A stretch of 64,000 nt of DNA, from the NCBI GenBank assembly GCA_932294295.1, contig OW028573.1:71153829-71217828 (forward strand), written 5' to 3'. This DNA comes from Alitta virens (lineage: Eukaryota; Annelida; Polychaeta; Phyllodocida; Nereididae). Positions 12,152-24,191 of this stretch are shown here, in pieces; the stretch's first letter is position 1, and every line of letters starts with the position of its first letter. The position numbers and the translations under genes were made by a program. Under the pieces are notes generated by a model. That model worked only from the letters and a program-made list of their open reading frames with translations. It did not search any database and had not been told where the DNA came from.

Positions 12152-14538
12152 AACGTAATCAGAGGTTGGTGTCTATGGAAGCGCATGAGATGGGCTCTAA
12201 ATGTATCAATTGAGGGCGTGCGACTGTTGCACTTGGGGGCTGTGAGTGCAGATGGATGTCAAAATGCACCGGGTCACCCTATTGATCTGCGGATGATACT
12301 GCAAATGCACTGTGGAAATATCTGGATGGCAGTTCAAGGAAAAGCTGGTACAACCCACAAAGAAATCAATGTCCGTTTGATTAGGCCAGCAGCTTCGATT
12401 GGCTATCTGAACTCATTACTTCTGGTGAAATGATCAGCTTCAAAAGAGAACAGACGGAGAGGGTCTGTGTGTCATGTGTGCATCAGCCTCACCTGACAGC
12501 ATCCCATCTGAGTTGCTGAGGCTGGGGACACCATCAATGGCCAGACCTTGTCCTGATGAGGCAATTCTTGTGAAGAATGACACCAGGTGAAGGACTTGAG
12601 AAGGCAATCATTAAGACACATTACATCCTGCCATCAACACAAAGGCAGGAAAGACCTGCCGATGCCAAGTACTGGGACTTCACTGGCTTTAGTGTCAGGC
12701 GGGCGAAACCATGGCCCCTGTTCCCCTAACAACAGTCCTGGCCAATGTACACATGCCATGTTATGATTTGAGACAGTTACTTTGTATATCACACCCATGG
12801 TGATTGACCTAATAATGCAGCCGGAACTAGCTTTGTTTACTTGCTTCACCATTTAAACTCATGAGGGAGTCAGGTGCACCTTTGGAATAACTTGTGAACC
12901 ACAATTTACCTACATTACTGAGTGCAACTTTGCAGTGCTCCGGGTTATTACAAGTACATATGGTGACCCTTTCAGTACACTTGTCAATTGTGACACCACA
13001 TAAATTAATATTTTATACACAGACATTGTCAAAATAATCGAAATGCACTTCGGACAATTTGTCCACAGGAGAGTGTTTCAAAAGGTGGCAAAGTGGATGG
13101 AAACACATGCATTATTAAGTGGCTCCATTTCATTCGTAAATAGGAGCAAACACACACCGAAGCTTTCTAATGAATCAGATGTGTTCCACAGCTATTAATG
13201 TGGTAATAAACTGGCACTTGCACTGAATTTGCAGTTTTTGTTTGTTTGTATTGAATGAATGTATTTGCTGTGTTATCTATCTAACAGGCCAGTCTGACAC
13301 TACAGTGCTTGATGAATCAATATAGTTTACTTTGGTAAGAGCACTTGCAAACAAAAAAGAAAACAAGCTGTTTGTGCCCCAAGTGCAGTTTTTTTGCTTT
13401 GTTGCTCTCCTTTTGGATTTTCTGATGCGATTAGTCTCTATCAATTTTTTTTTCTTTCTGGATTTTGTATCCGTTGGCACTTGTTTAGATATGCACAATA
13501 GAGCTGGGATCTTCCTTTAATCTTTAGAACTTGGTGAATAACAAGTAATTTCATGGTTTCCAACCACTCAAAACGTGAACTAGTGAAGGGGATAGCTTTT
13601 TCAAATGGCACATATGAGAACAGATGTACAGGTCACTGGCCATAGTAAGGTCTGCAGATGAAAAGAAATTGCAATCATCTGGAAAAGATTGGGCGTGCAT
13701 ATGTTTGGCAGGACTCTTTTGAAATTTGACATGGCCAAAGATGAGACCTTCCTGGGGATATAATTTCATCTGTCATCGCAGTTATGTTGGGGATTGGTCT
13801 AATGCAAGACCAGAGCAAATTACTGCTGCATGTGGGGGCAAAAGGGCGCGGGACGTAATGGCTGGCAAGAAGGGTGTATAGCAAGGTCCTCCCCTTCCCC
13901 CATGCTGATTGCTTGCCTTACTTGCCTCTGTCAACTGAAGCAATCGGCTCCCTGGCTGCCCTCCTTCTCTGCCTCTTTGATAGCCAGCAGCCAAGACAGG
14001 ACATGTTGCTGTGAAATTGCAGTAATCAATTCCATTTCGCTTGGCCCATTATGTGGGGATTCCATGCAGTTCGGCAGGCAGGGGTCGATTGGAAAAAGGT
14101 CACTGTTGATGTAATTGTTTGAACTCGTGCGCGTTCCCTCTGATGGCCTTTGCGACCAATGCAGCCATTACGATTGGATTTTTCAAACTTTAATGAGACC
14201 TTCCTCTTTTTCTTCCTCATTCTCTTGCTCCAATTATTTCCCCTTGAATGAGTTTCTGCCTTCAGAACGAAAATCTTCAATGGTGTCTTGTGATCATATG
14301 AAAGAGAGGGTAACAAAGGACAGTTTGCTCTGTAAGTTCCCAGTAAGCAGTTCATTTTTTAGATGCGGATGAAAAAACCTGTAAACAATAAGTTTTTTTT
14401 TTTCACATATAACATCAGTGTTTTTTCTTTTTTCAATTGTATTGTGAACCTTCATTGTGACTAACAGCTCTGTGAGCTTTGTGGGTCTTCTTTAGACTAT
14501 TGTAACGATATGGTGTATATTTAATGTCTTGTTAGTTT
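12152..14538. other. Unique DNA, enhancer-like islands
   Basis: The parts 12180-12860 and 13550-14340 are richer in G and C, non-repetitive and free of recognisable protein domains despite several overlapping open frames on both strands. T-rich runs lie at 13386-13460 and 14390-14440. I see no gene. Confidence 0.4.
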
Positions 14539-14966
14539 ATGAAATTATATTGCTTTGTTTTAAATCAAAATGTTTCTGAAATAAAATTACTTGGTGTCTT
14601 CATTAATGAGCTTCTCAACTGGAAATTTCATATCAATAATAAAAATAAACATGTATCAAAGAATCTGGCCATAATACATCGCATTAAACACTTCATCCCA
14701 TTAAGTCTAAGAAAACCTTATATTATGGGCTGATACATCCAAACCTCAGTTATAGAGTTTTGGCTTGGGGCAACACCCATTCTAAAGAAATTTCACACTT
14801 ATAAACCTTGCAAAAAAGAGCTGTAAGATTCATTGTCTGAACGAGATACAATTCCCACTGTAAGCCAATATTCCGCTCCTTATGTATACTCACAATTGAT
14901 GATTTATTCAACATGCAATGTTGCAAACTGTATCTGAAAAGCCTAAAGCACACATTACCTGTCTAA
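14539..14966 (+). pseudogene. Reverse transcriptase C-terminal remnant
   Basis: The first frame (14539-14733) contains LLGVFINELLNWKFHIN and then IIHRIKHFIPLSLRKP, matching the RT thumb region of Jockey/CR1-type LINEs. At about 14712 the reading frame shifts by one. The new frame gives LYYGLIHPNLSYRVLAWGNT, the most diagnostic block, then a stop, LQKRAVRFI, another stop, and RYNSHCKPIFRSLCILTIDD up to a stop near 14964. One frameshift and at least two in-frame stops make it non-functional. In the intact family this region follows the RT palm and ends the ORF2 protein. I have not rebuilt the protein. The family match is from recognised motifs, not from a search. Confidence 0.85.
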
Positions 14967-15400
14967 ATGACACCCATAATAAGACCTCCAACTATATCTC
15001 GCAATCTACAAAATCAACTCATCAGATATCAAAGTAGTTAAAGTTTTGAATCATTTGCCTCACTCTCTTAAACCGTACAATAGATTTGGTTATACAATTT
15101 CCAACTAATTGTGAACACAGAAACTGCTATATTTGTCAGTCATAAAACTCAACTCATCCCATCACTTTCATGTCATTGCATTATCATTATTAAATTTTTG
15201 CATAATTATTTTTGTTTAATCTTAATTTAATTTTCTCTCTTTTTATTGAAGGTGCCACCATTACAGCTTATGCTCAGGTGGTTTCCTGATGGGCTTATAT
15301 TTATAATAGATTACATTTCATAGCTAACATCATGTAAATGTCTTACTGTATAATACTTTTTACCATTTCCATCAAAATAAATTATCTATCTATCTATCTA
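14539..15400 (+). mobile_element. Non-LTR retrotransposon (LINE) 3' end, decayed
   Basis: This is the 3' part of a LINE of the Jockey/CR1-like kind. It encodes the end of a reverse transcriptase, an AT-rich 3' UTR containing GGTGCCACCATTACAGC, and a simple tail ATAAATTATCTATCTATC at about 15379-15396. Such short tandem tails mark the 3' ends of several non-LTR groups. The 5' part is missing, the normal result of incomplete reverse transcription. The left edge is set at the first recognisable RT residues and could lie a little upstream. Confidence 0.8.
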
Positions 15401-15402
15401 AA

Positions 15403-15482
15403 TCACCAATCAACCAATCAACCAATCAACCAATCAACCAATCAACCATCCAACCAACCAACCAACCAACCAACCAACCAAC

Positions 15483-15516
<34 letters not shown>
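15403..15516 (+). repeat. CAACCAAT / CAAC / CAAT minisatellite
   Basis: About 114 bp of CAACCAAT units passes into CAAC and then CAAT units. It directly follows the LINE tail, so it may have grown from the insertion junction. The derived peptide (NQPTNQPTN) is a repeat artefact. Confidence 0.95.
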
Positions 15517-15517
<1 letters not shown>

Positions 15518-17451
15518 GTCACCTTTGCTTTTTATTCTGGTTTAGAACTCTCAGGATTCCATCTTTCAGGAAACCTATTCAACTCCGGGGGACTGGTTCT
15601 ATAATGAATTACACCATCATTGAGGTCAAATGATAACTTTGTTCTGGTATTAAAGTCTGTTATTCATAAAGAAAATGGAGCCAATAGGCAAGACAATTAT
15701 AGTTGTAGTGGCAGTGATGCACCTTGTGGTCATCAATCAATGAACAAATGGGATTTGCAGCAGTTGTCATATGATTGACTGAATGTTTGTCATCTGTTGA
15801 ATGATGAATATTATTCATGACGTCTTTTATGTCAGTCTCCAAGTTGTCATGACAACGGAAGTCTTTAAAAGGCCTCATCCCCATCTCTGGCCAGTTTGTC
15901 TCAGCCTCTAGCTAATTGCAGTGTGTTTCCCCAGTCGTTTCTCAAGTATTTTCAAAAGGTCATTATGGTTTATGCATGAGCACTTTTTTTTTGTTTTCAC
16001 GGCTTAGTACATATTTTGCACAGCTCGCTTGGTTGTTTTTGTAATTTGCTAAGCGCACTCAATATGAATAGCTAAATAGGTTTTTCACCAGAACCGATTT
16101 TGCATTTCCTCTGTGTTGTATCTTAAGATTGCGCTAAGACCAAGCTTCCAGATAAAGCTTTTGGCAGCAAAAACCCAGAACATGATAATCATTAAATATG
16201 AAGAATTAGAAACCCACCTCGAATCATATTCAGGAATTCTTCTCCTCAGCCTAAATCCGATTGCAATGCTTTTAGATGCTTTTAACACATTACCTCTGCA
16301 TTAAATAATTTTTTCCATGTGATTTCCTAAACCTCTCTCAGACAGACGAATCGATATTTAAATCCTCCAGTTTAAATCTTCCTCTTCTGATGATTTAATT
16401 GTTAGTTTTTTTATGGTGTATTTCAATGTCAAATATTTTCAATAATCTTAGATGATGTGTAAAGGGGCTTATTCGGTCCATAGTAATGGCGTTCCATCTC
16501 TGCAGTCACATAGCAACTGTTATGTTCAATAAATAAGGAGGTTTGGCTTGCAATGTGTTGTATTTTTGCACGAACTGTATTTGACACAAACAGTCAGCCT
16601 GGAAATGGTGTCAAATTGGATTTCCAGGAAAACCAAGGAACCTTGCGATGCTGATAAGTCGTAAGCTGAACTGCTCAAACAAATCACTAACAAAAATCAG
16701 GGATTGGCACAAAAAAGTGGAAAATATTCAAATGGAAGAAAAACAGATTTAATATACTTCTTCAAAATGTGTGGGTTGTTTCAGCAAATGAAAAGGCATC
16801 TTACTTTCTCGCTATTTCTTTGTTCTGTCTGCTGCAAGATTCTGCTGCTGTATTTCAAGGTGTGATAACATCTATGAAAAGATATGATCAGAAAAGACAA
16901 TCTGGAGGCCATCTGATCACATATTTTCTCGTTCCTCGCTAGATATACGCACGAGACTTGCGCGTGAACCCTTCCTTGTCCTTCTGGAGGCGAGAGGTCC
17001 TGATTGACGCTGTATGCTACCCAATATGACACCGTAAAATTGCATATAGACACCTTATTAAGAGCTTATCGACTAAGTAATCACAAATTTCCTCTTCAGC
17101 AATGGGGCATAAATCTTAAAAAGCCTCACAGACAAATGAATCATCTTGTTCAATGAATAGCCGGGATGTGCTCCAACATTTCACGCGCAGTTACCTCCCA
17201 AGCCTCTTCCGCGCCAGTTGTGTTGCACTCAAAAGTGATCAATTAAAGTTTTATTTAAAACTGGCAACAGAAATCAGTTCAGACTGCCAAATCGGGTCTG
17301 TACATTTGTAATTACACTTGATACAGCTTTTATATATGACGCGTTGTACTGAAAACGAAAAGGGTGCGCCAGTTTGTTTTGTGAACATTAAGCTCAATAT
17401 CACAGAGAATTGGAAATTTTGATGGGAATGAATGTCATAGTGATATCTATA

Positions 17452-17650
17452 CAAGAAGAAGAAGAAGATGCGGAAGAGGAAGAAGGAAGAAGAAGAAGGA
17501 GAAGGAAGAAGGAGGAGGAGGAAGATGAAGATGGAGGAAAAAGAAAGGAAGATAAAGTATAAATGAAGAAATATAGACATACAGAATGAAATAAAGAAGA
17601 AGAAGGAATAGATATTTAAAGAAAGAAAGAAATATAAAGAAAGAAAAAAA
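17452..17650 (+). repeat. Polypurine tract (GAA/GGA/GAAA-rich)
   Basis: Nearly 200 bases of almost only A and G on this strand, with GAAGAA, GGAGGAGGA and GAAAGAAAG blocks and scattered pyrimidine interruptions. Long frames on the complement (phenylalanine- and serine-rich) are artefacts. Such tracts can form triplex DNA. Confidence 0.9.
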
Positions 17651-17810
17651 TAATCTATAATAGTAGTAATCCCACGGAACATAACCCAAAGACTACCTCA
17701 CTATTATTAAATTCACCTAGCAAACTGCAATTACTACCACTTGAGTTTTGATATGAAACTCCTTGACAAAATAGTCATTTATCATATCTCAAAAGTAAAA
17801 GAACATTGCC

Positions 17811-17880
17811 ATTGGGAACACTCCATGGGCGCAGATTTGTCATTTTTGTAGGGGGGGGGGGGATGAAATCTCCCAGGACC
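17811..17880 (+). repeat. Dispersed poly-G-bearing repeat, copy 1
   Basis: The order GGAACACTCCA, GGGCGCAGAT, twelve G and GATGAAATCTCCC is matched on the other strand at 19538-19590. The poly-G tracts therefore belong to a dispersed repeat rather than arising independently. Confidence 0.5.
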
Positions 17881-18622
17881 AAATCATGTAGAGATCTTCA
17901 TATATATCTACAAAATGACCAGCATTGAGTAAAACTAGTCTAAACCTTACAATGCAATTTAGACATATCTAGAATGATTTAATATTAAAAAAAGTAATAA
18001 GAATAAACAAATATAAATAATATAAACATGTGTAACACGGTTAACATATATTTAGCACCTTATCATAAAATGCAAACTTGGTAAAAGTGGCTGACTTAAA
18101 CCACCTGCAGTCAGAAGACACCAGACACTATCTCTAGATGTCCTTTGAATGACTTATTGTGGTAGGAATCAAAATAACTGTTCACTTGATTTTCGGTCAA
18201 ATTTTTTCATAGTTTGAAGCACAACACGGACAGGAATGTTGAAATAACAACAAATCATATTCCAAAAAAAACCAAAAAAACTTCAACTTAAAGTTTTTTC
18301 TATTCTCCTTTTTAATTTCTACTGCTTCCCTCCGACCACAACAGATGGCCATAATACGAGAAGATGGCAAAAGATTATCATTGCAAAGACAGGAAATTTG
18401 AAGTCAATTGGTACTGTGAGAGGTTTCTATGAGCTAAAAATAGGGTTAGACTTATTAGTAACATTTTACATTTCTGTCCATTTCGTGTTGTTTTAAGGTT
18501 TTATCTAGCTGTACATTAAAATGTGACCAAAACATTATTTTTGGCTATTGCTGTAGACTGATACCCATGGACCTCCGCTCATAAAATAAAGCACTTGTAG
18601 ATGAACCATCAGGAATATACAC

Positions 18623-19288
18623 AAGCCCATTTACCGAAGCCCGTGTGAATATTCACACTGAAAGTGCGTAATTACAATTAAAGTGCGAAATTTCGCCAAA
18701 ATAGAAATTTTCACAAGCAAAATTTCGCAGAATAAGTGTGAAATTTCGCTAAGTATGAGAAATTTTGCACTGTCTGAAAGTTGACATTTCTTACATCATG
18801 TACTTATATACTGCCTTCTATTCGTCTAATAAGTCTATGACGTTTACGTAGATCAAATCCATCAGGATCCAGCAGTGACATTAGAGCAGCAACAGTTTCC
18901 CTGGCAACTACAAATCCGTTATTTATACATCAAAAGCCAGGCTGAAACTGTAGGATTTTATATGATTTATTCCAAGCGCAAAATATATTGAGATGATTAT
19001 GTCACTACGGTGCTCGTCCTCCGTTTTGTTAAGCTTTAGCCTAACTTTGCAAAATTTCACACTTTCTTTGAAATATCAAACTTTCTGTGCGAAATTTGAC
19101 CATTTCTTTGTGAAATTACAAACTTGTCTTTGTGAAATAACAAAATTACGCATTTTCTTTGTGAAGTTTCAAACTTTTTTGTGAAATTACACACTTTTAA
19201 TTTTAATTTTACACTTTTTTGGTGAAATTGCTCACTTTCTCGGCGAAATTTTGTTACAATTTTTTTTTCTGATGGCACTTATGGGCTT
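18623..19288. mobile_element. Foldback-like element with minisatellite arms
   Basis: The left arm (about 18655-18775) holds repeats of GTGCGAAATTTCGCC and GTGTGAAATTTCGC. The right arm (about 19045-19260) holds the complementary kind, CACTTTCTTTGTGAAATT, at roughly 20-25 base spacing. The outer ends pair as AAGCCCAT (18623-18630) and ATGGGCTT (19281-19288). The middle (about 18790-19020) is unrelated, unique DNA. This layout fits a foldback element or an inverted minisatellite; no transposase is present. Confidence 0.55.
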
Positions 19289-19479
19289 ACGTAGGAATAT
19301 GGTTACGCTGTCATAATGATTTATATTTATACCTCAAGGCATTTTGATCAATGGTGCCATTTACAGCCACATTCTCAAGTACAAGACATCTCGATGTCAG
19401 CATTATTAGATACAAATTGAAAGAACCAAGGTCTGTAGGAACTGTATGTGTATGATAAAATATGCCTCTCATACAGTAA

Positions 19480-19600
19480 ATATCCAGGGGGGGGGGGGGG
19501 ATAATTACATTATCACCCCCCTTGCTTTGTAGGGGGAGGGGGGGGGGATACATCCCCCATCCCAGGATCTGCGCTCCTGGAACACTCCATTTGGAGAAAG
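19480..19600 (-). repeat. Dispersed poly-G-bearing repeat, copy 2
   Basis: On the minus strand GGAGTGTTCCAGGAGCGCAG and GATGTATCCCCC correspond to 17811-17880. A second poly-G tract (19487-19500) and a short C tract (19516-19521) flank it, so the block may hold two joined pieces. Confidence 0.5.
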
Positions 19601-21056
19601 TGGTTGTTGAAATAGCAACTTTAATTTTGCAAAGACAACGGACAAATGGCAAGGTTTTAACAAAAAAATAAATAAAGTAATGTGCTTTGCTCTTAATCGA
19701 ATTAGTAAAAACAATTAGGTGGCCCCCATGCAGTGAAAAATTATGCCTGATGTGCTTTCACTGGAGTTGAGTGCTCCTATTGACATCTTCAATTATGGGG
19801 CAGTCTATGACGTCATTGACGTAGAACGTGCAGTGAGCGCATCTGCGCATGCCCAGATGGTGAGTGCCATTTGACAGACAGGCGACCCAATAAAAGGAAA
19901 TGGGACTTCCTGGTTTTTTTGACAGCAAGACAATGAACTTGGAGAGTCTATGATAGAGCTGTCAAAACCAGCAAAGATTGTAAGAAAAGGTTGTGGAAAA
20001 CTTCTGACTTTTGACAAGGCTCAAGGTAGACCTGTCCGTGAAAGAATGTATAAGAGATACAGATAGAAATAGAATATGTATAAATGTACATTATGCGACA
20101 GTTACACACCTTTTATATTATATTTTATATTCAGGTGTGTGAGAATTTCGAAATATCCTTTCAATAAAAAAAAACTTCTTTGTAGAAAACATCGAGGAGC
20201 CAAGAAAAGAAAAAATTCATGCCTGGCACAGCAGATGACACACCTTAGATCACAGACATGTCAGTGGAAAATACATTATGACACATAGAGTGAAGTTTAC
20301 TTGAGTCTGGTGCAATAATAAGTGAAATACCTGAATATTTCATTTACTGTCATTATCCAGGGCAACACAATTGTAAATGCTGATATATCGTTCCATGAAA
20401 CTTTATATGCATTGCATACTGCCTGAGCAAAACAATAGGATGAAAGTGAAGTCATGCCAAAAACATGATATGCAAAGTCATGTAGGTCATGGACAAATAT
20501 ACTAAAAGTATTACATTTTTGTTGGACAGCTATGGAAAGTTCAACCAGATTCAAATCAACGTTTTTTTTTGTCTGTATATTTTCTTCCTCCTAATACAAA
20601 AAAAAATGGCGACTGTTATCGTGTCCTGAAATCGAAAAATTCTGATGGGAGATTTTATCTCTCAAACATTTTTTTTTGTTTTGTTCATTTGTGTTTGACA
20701 CTGAAGTGCTCCAGGGGAAGATGTGTTTTTTCTTGCTCAGTGCCTGAACGCTATATATTCATACCTGCTTGGGGGCAACATGCATTGTGTTAATTGGCAA
20801 TCGGCCCATTCACAATGAACCTCCACAAAAAAATAGCTGCATCGTGACATTTTGGAAACATTGGTGCACCCCATACAAACTATCCCAGACAGACACGTCG
20901 GATGAGATAACTATCAGTGAGGATCACCTAGAGGCCATTAACGGTCAAGAACTTTGATTATGTCACGTCCAGCCGCTCTAGGGATGCTCTAGGGATGCAG
21001 AAGGTGGGTGGGATGTAGGAGGGGAATCTAGTGATGGGATCACGGTTAATGTGTGA

Positions 21057-21172
21057 AGATAGATAGATATATAGATAGATAGATAGACAGACAGACAGAT
21101 AGATAGGTAGACAGACAGCTAGACAGATAGACAGCTAGACAGACAGACAGACAGATATATATATTTATATAA
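21057..21172 (+). repeat. GATA/GACA microsatellite
   Basis: Alternating blocks of GATA and GACA units with a few variants. A shorter GATA run follows at about 21431-21495. Confidence 0.95.
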
Positions 21173-21907
21173 GTGTAAATTTCTGAGGAAGGGGAGACCT
21201 TCTTAAGACATGTACGGTCGCTGATAGGAAGCCACCCCAAGTGGATAAGGGAAACAACACTCTTCATAATGGGAGTAAATCAAGGAAGACACTTGAAAAA
21301 GGTGATAATCCATTGTTTGTATTGAGGGCAGAGGATCAAGGAACCATTGATGTATTGGATGGCTATAAAGTAATGTATAATAACTAAAAAAATGATAATT
21401 AAGAAAAAACTAAAAAAAATATATAGGTAGTTAGATAGATAGATTTGGCTACTTTGTGTGTTGGTGTGTTGGTTGGTAGATAGATAGGTAGATATAGATA
21501 ACTCTATAATTAATATATTTAGTGTGTATAACATCATATTTGGTTGACCTACGATTTGGCGGAATTTGGTCTTTCACATTCCTCCCCAAAACTGGAAAGT
21601 TGCCAAAAACGAAGTGACTATACTGAGGACAAACACCTCCTAGTTGTCAGACATTTCAGGTTATCTGATTCTCGGCTGTTCACGCACATCACCTAAATCT
21701 TTTTTCCCCTTTTTCCAATTTAAGGCACAGTGATTTTCCGATAATTGGTTCAGTTTTATGTTTTGGGTCAATACTGTTTCTGATCAATAAGTGCTTGATC
21801 CTATCTAGGAACAGATCGATCAGAAATGATCCTGTTGTTATTGGTCATAAGCATATGAGAGAATATAAAGCATTTAAACATCAGCGTATGAATTCTGATA
21901 GAAATTT

Positions 21908-22019
<112 letters not shown>

Positions 22020-22406
22020 AAAGCAGCAACATATTTGTTAGGAAAGTAACAGCAATCCACTCCTCTGTCTGCCTGTGTGTGTCTGTCTGTGTAAAGTTGT
22101 CCCCTATCCATTAATTTATTGTTTATTCGATATATTTACACAGGCTGTATGTTGTAAACAATCACTATTTTTCATGTAGACCCTGTTATAGACTCAGACA
22201 GACATATATTCTCATATCATATAATATGGCACACAGTAAAATTCATCTAAAGTGATTATACTCATAAAGGCAGTAGTACAAAAGACTGCTGCCCCAAAGA
22301 CTGCTTCCCCAAAGACTGCTCCCCAAGGTATCTCATGTGAGCACCGGATTCTTGTCAGCCATGGGGGCTTGATATAAGCAACCGCCATTACTGGAGGTTG
22401 CGGTGA

Positions 22407-22420
22407 CCAACAGAGGGCAG
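22407..22420 (+). promoter_or_regulatory. CTCF-like motif
   Basis: CCAACAGAGGGCAG agrees with the bilaterian CTCF core CCASYAGRKGGCRS at all but the fourth base. It lies in a GC-richer unique island. Presence of the motif is seen; binding is inferred. Confidence 0.35.
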
Positions 22421-22961
22421 CTGAGGCAAATTGTGCCTTGAATTTCGTATTCCACTTCAGCGAATAGAACAACATAGCCTGATGTCCAGTGAAGTTTACA
22501 GACCACTGACTTTGATGAAGTTAGTGGAGGGCGCCAGAGGTCCAGGGACTCCAGACACACGAGGTTAGCAGCCGTGTTAGGAGTCACTTGGAGCCTCGGG
22601 GCAGGTCCTCGATGGAGTCCTTTGTGCCCCCGGGCCTTTTTGCATTCATATTGAAATGTTAGGCGAGATGACAGGGGGAGGAAAACTAGTGAGACAGGAC
22701 TGGAGTTACAAGTTCAGCACAAGGTCACAAAATGGCCCTCCTATGAAGCCATCTCTGCTCGTCCCTTTGAACTGATGCTAGAAGAAACTGTTGGGAGTCA
22801 CCAGCAAAGAGACCCCATAGAGCTAATGGCAGTCACAGAATGATATTGCTGCCCATCTTCCTCTGATGGTGGTGTATGTAAAATGTCACACGTCTCTCTC
22901 ATTTAACACTTTACAATCTAGAATTGGCTTCACAGGCTGAACAATATATATTATGCGTGTA

Positions 22962-23375
22962 CAGTTAGTTAATAAAATATGGTCGACTCTAGACAGCTGT
23001 AGCGACTTATTCCTGGCTGTAGCTATAACTGGCTAAAGCCAACTGCGTCTTTCTACTCCTGGCTTATAGTCGGCTTACATCCACCACCACTGAAAGAATA
23101 TAAACTTTGGTAAATGTAAGAAATTTATCTATATATCATAAATGTGTATGTTCAAAGGGCCCTGTTGTAAAACAGACAGTAGTCTGACACATGTTACCCT
23201 GTTAAAATAAATAAATGAATGTACAATAGACATGCATCTTATTAACAAAAAATTACAAATATGCGTGACTCTCAACTTGTGTAAAAACTGCTGCTGCGTG
23301 TAGTTTTAGGTCAGCAGAAGTTATCTTGCTTTGTCTAGGTCTAATTTGACAGGCCGTTTTTAATGAAACTAACTG
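22962..23375 (+). mobile_element. MITE TA1, copy C, with nested LINE tail
   Basis: It begins CAGTTAGTTAATAAAATATG and ends ATGAAACTAACTG, preceded by TA. The downstream dinucleotide is TT, so one flank has mutated or the end is shifted. It is longer than copy A because of an insertion at 23157-23221 and extra sequence to about 23300. The left and right thirds align closely with 2396-2722. Confidence 0.8.
23157..23221 (+). mobile_element. Short LINE 3' end nested in TA1 copy C
   Basis: It begins GGGCCCTGTTGTAAAACAG, continues to ATGTTACCCTGTTAAAATAA and ends in ATAAATGAATG. This is the style of the L2/CR1-type LINE 3' tail found in many animals (GGGCCCTGTTG, TACCCTGTTAAAATAAATA). Copies A and B of the host MITE lack it, which marks it as an insertion. 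Confidence 0.65.
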
Positions 23376-24040
23376 TTTACAAGATACCTTTAGACCACAG
23401 TATTTTGGTCACGGTGCACATGGCATTTAATAGGAATTCATTATTTATAGCCCGGTGTGCTTGTTTTGGATTCTTGGTCACCCGTATGTAGATGCTCTTT
23501 TGTTTAAAGCCATTAGCCTGCTGAGAACAATATAGTTTATTGTCCTGTTCTTCAATTGACTTTCAAAATCACTCTGGATTTGACTGCACTTCATTGCATT
23601 CGGCAGTAACAGATTCCAACAAATTGTAAAACAGGTTTCACTGTATCCTTGTCACTTTTGAGATGATTGTTTAACTGTTCATTTACATGACAAATGTTCT
23701 GTCATTATCATTATATTATAGCTAAATGCAACAATTGTTGCCATTAAGAGCGTTGATTGGTCAACTCTGGGCCCATGGGCAAAGTCCAACTAACTGCTCA
23801 CCGTGCAGGTGCCTGGGGTGGCAATGACTGCCCTGATCGATTGAAGGGGCGGAGGTCAGAGGGCACCTGTCTGCGACTGAGCTCAATTAAAAGCCATGTT
23901 TGATGTAATGAAAAGCTTCCAGGCAACTCCCGTTCTTTATTGCTTTAGTTTCCAGGATACTCCCAACAAGTGTTAGTCCACATGAAACTGTTGAGAAAAC
24001 TCAACCTGTTGAATGCATGAGATTAAAATGGCTAAGCACC

Positions 24041-24191
24041 CTGCAGTAGTCACTGCCTATAGCCAAGTACCCATTTACACCTGGGTGGAGTGAAGCAGTG
24101 GTTTAAGGCGGATCTGCTCAGTTCCTCGATGCCGTGGTTGGGATTGGACCCACGACCGAGTCAAATGCCTTAACCACTAGGCCAAGGCACC
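24041..24191 (-). mobile_element. tRNA-like SINE or LINE-linked repeat, family C
   Basis: On the minus strand it opens GGTGCCTTGGCCTAGTGGTT, a tRNA A-box region, followed by a B-box-like GGTCCAATCC. It then passes through GCTTCACTCCACCCAGGTG and TAAATGGGTACTTGG. I recognise this order as a widespread invertebrate interspersed repeat. The partial copy at 1466-1545 supports that it is dispersed. Confidence 0.75.

Larger units (their letters stand above)
15517..18622. other. Unique and low-complexity DNA
   Basis: I see no gene. The parts 15660-15960, 16450-16620 and 16780-17060 are unique islands. A polypurine stretch lies at 17452-17650 and a poly-G repeat at 17811-17880. The remainder is AT-rich without motifs I can name. 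Confidence 0.45.

Noticed and set aside
15403..15516. Direct repeats considered as a CRISPR-like array
   Set aside because: Units are contiguous CAAC/CAAT without spacers, in a eukaryotic context; it is a minisatellite.
17251..17682. Phe/Ser/Leu-rich frame resembling a membrane protein
   Set aside because: Complement of the polypurine tract; the composition is an artefact.
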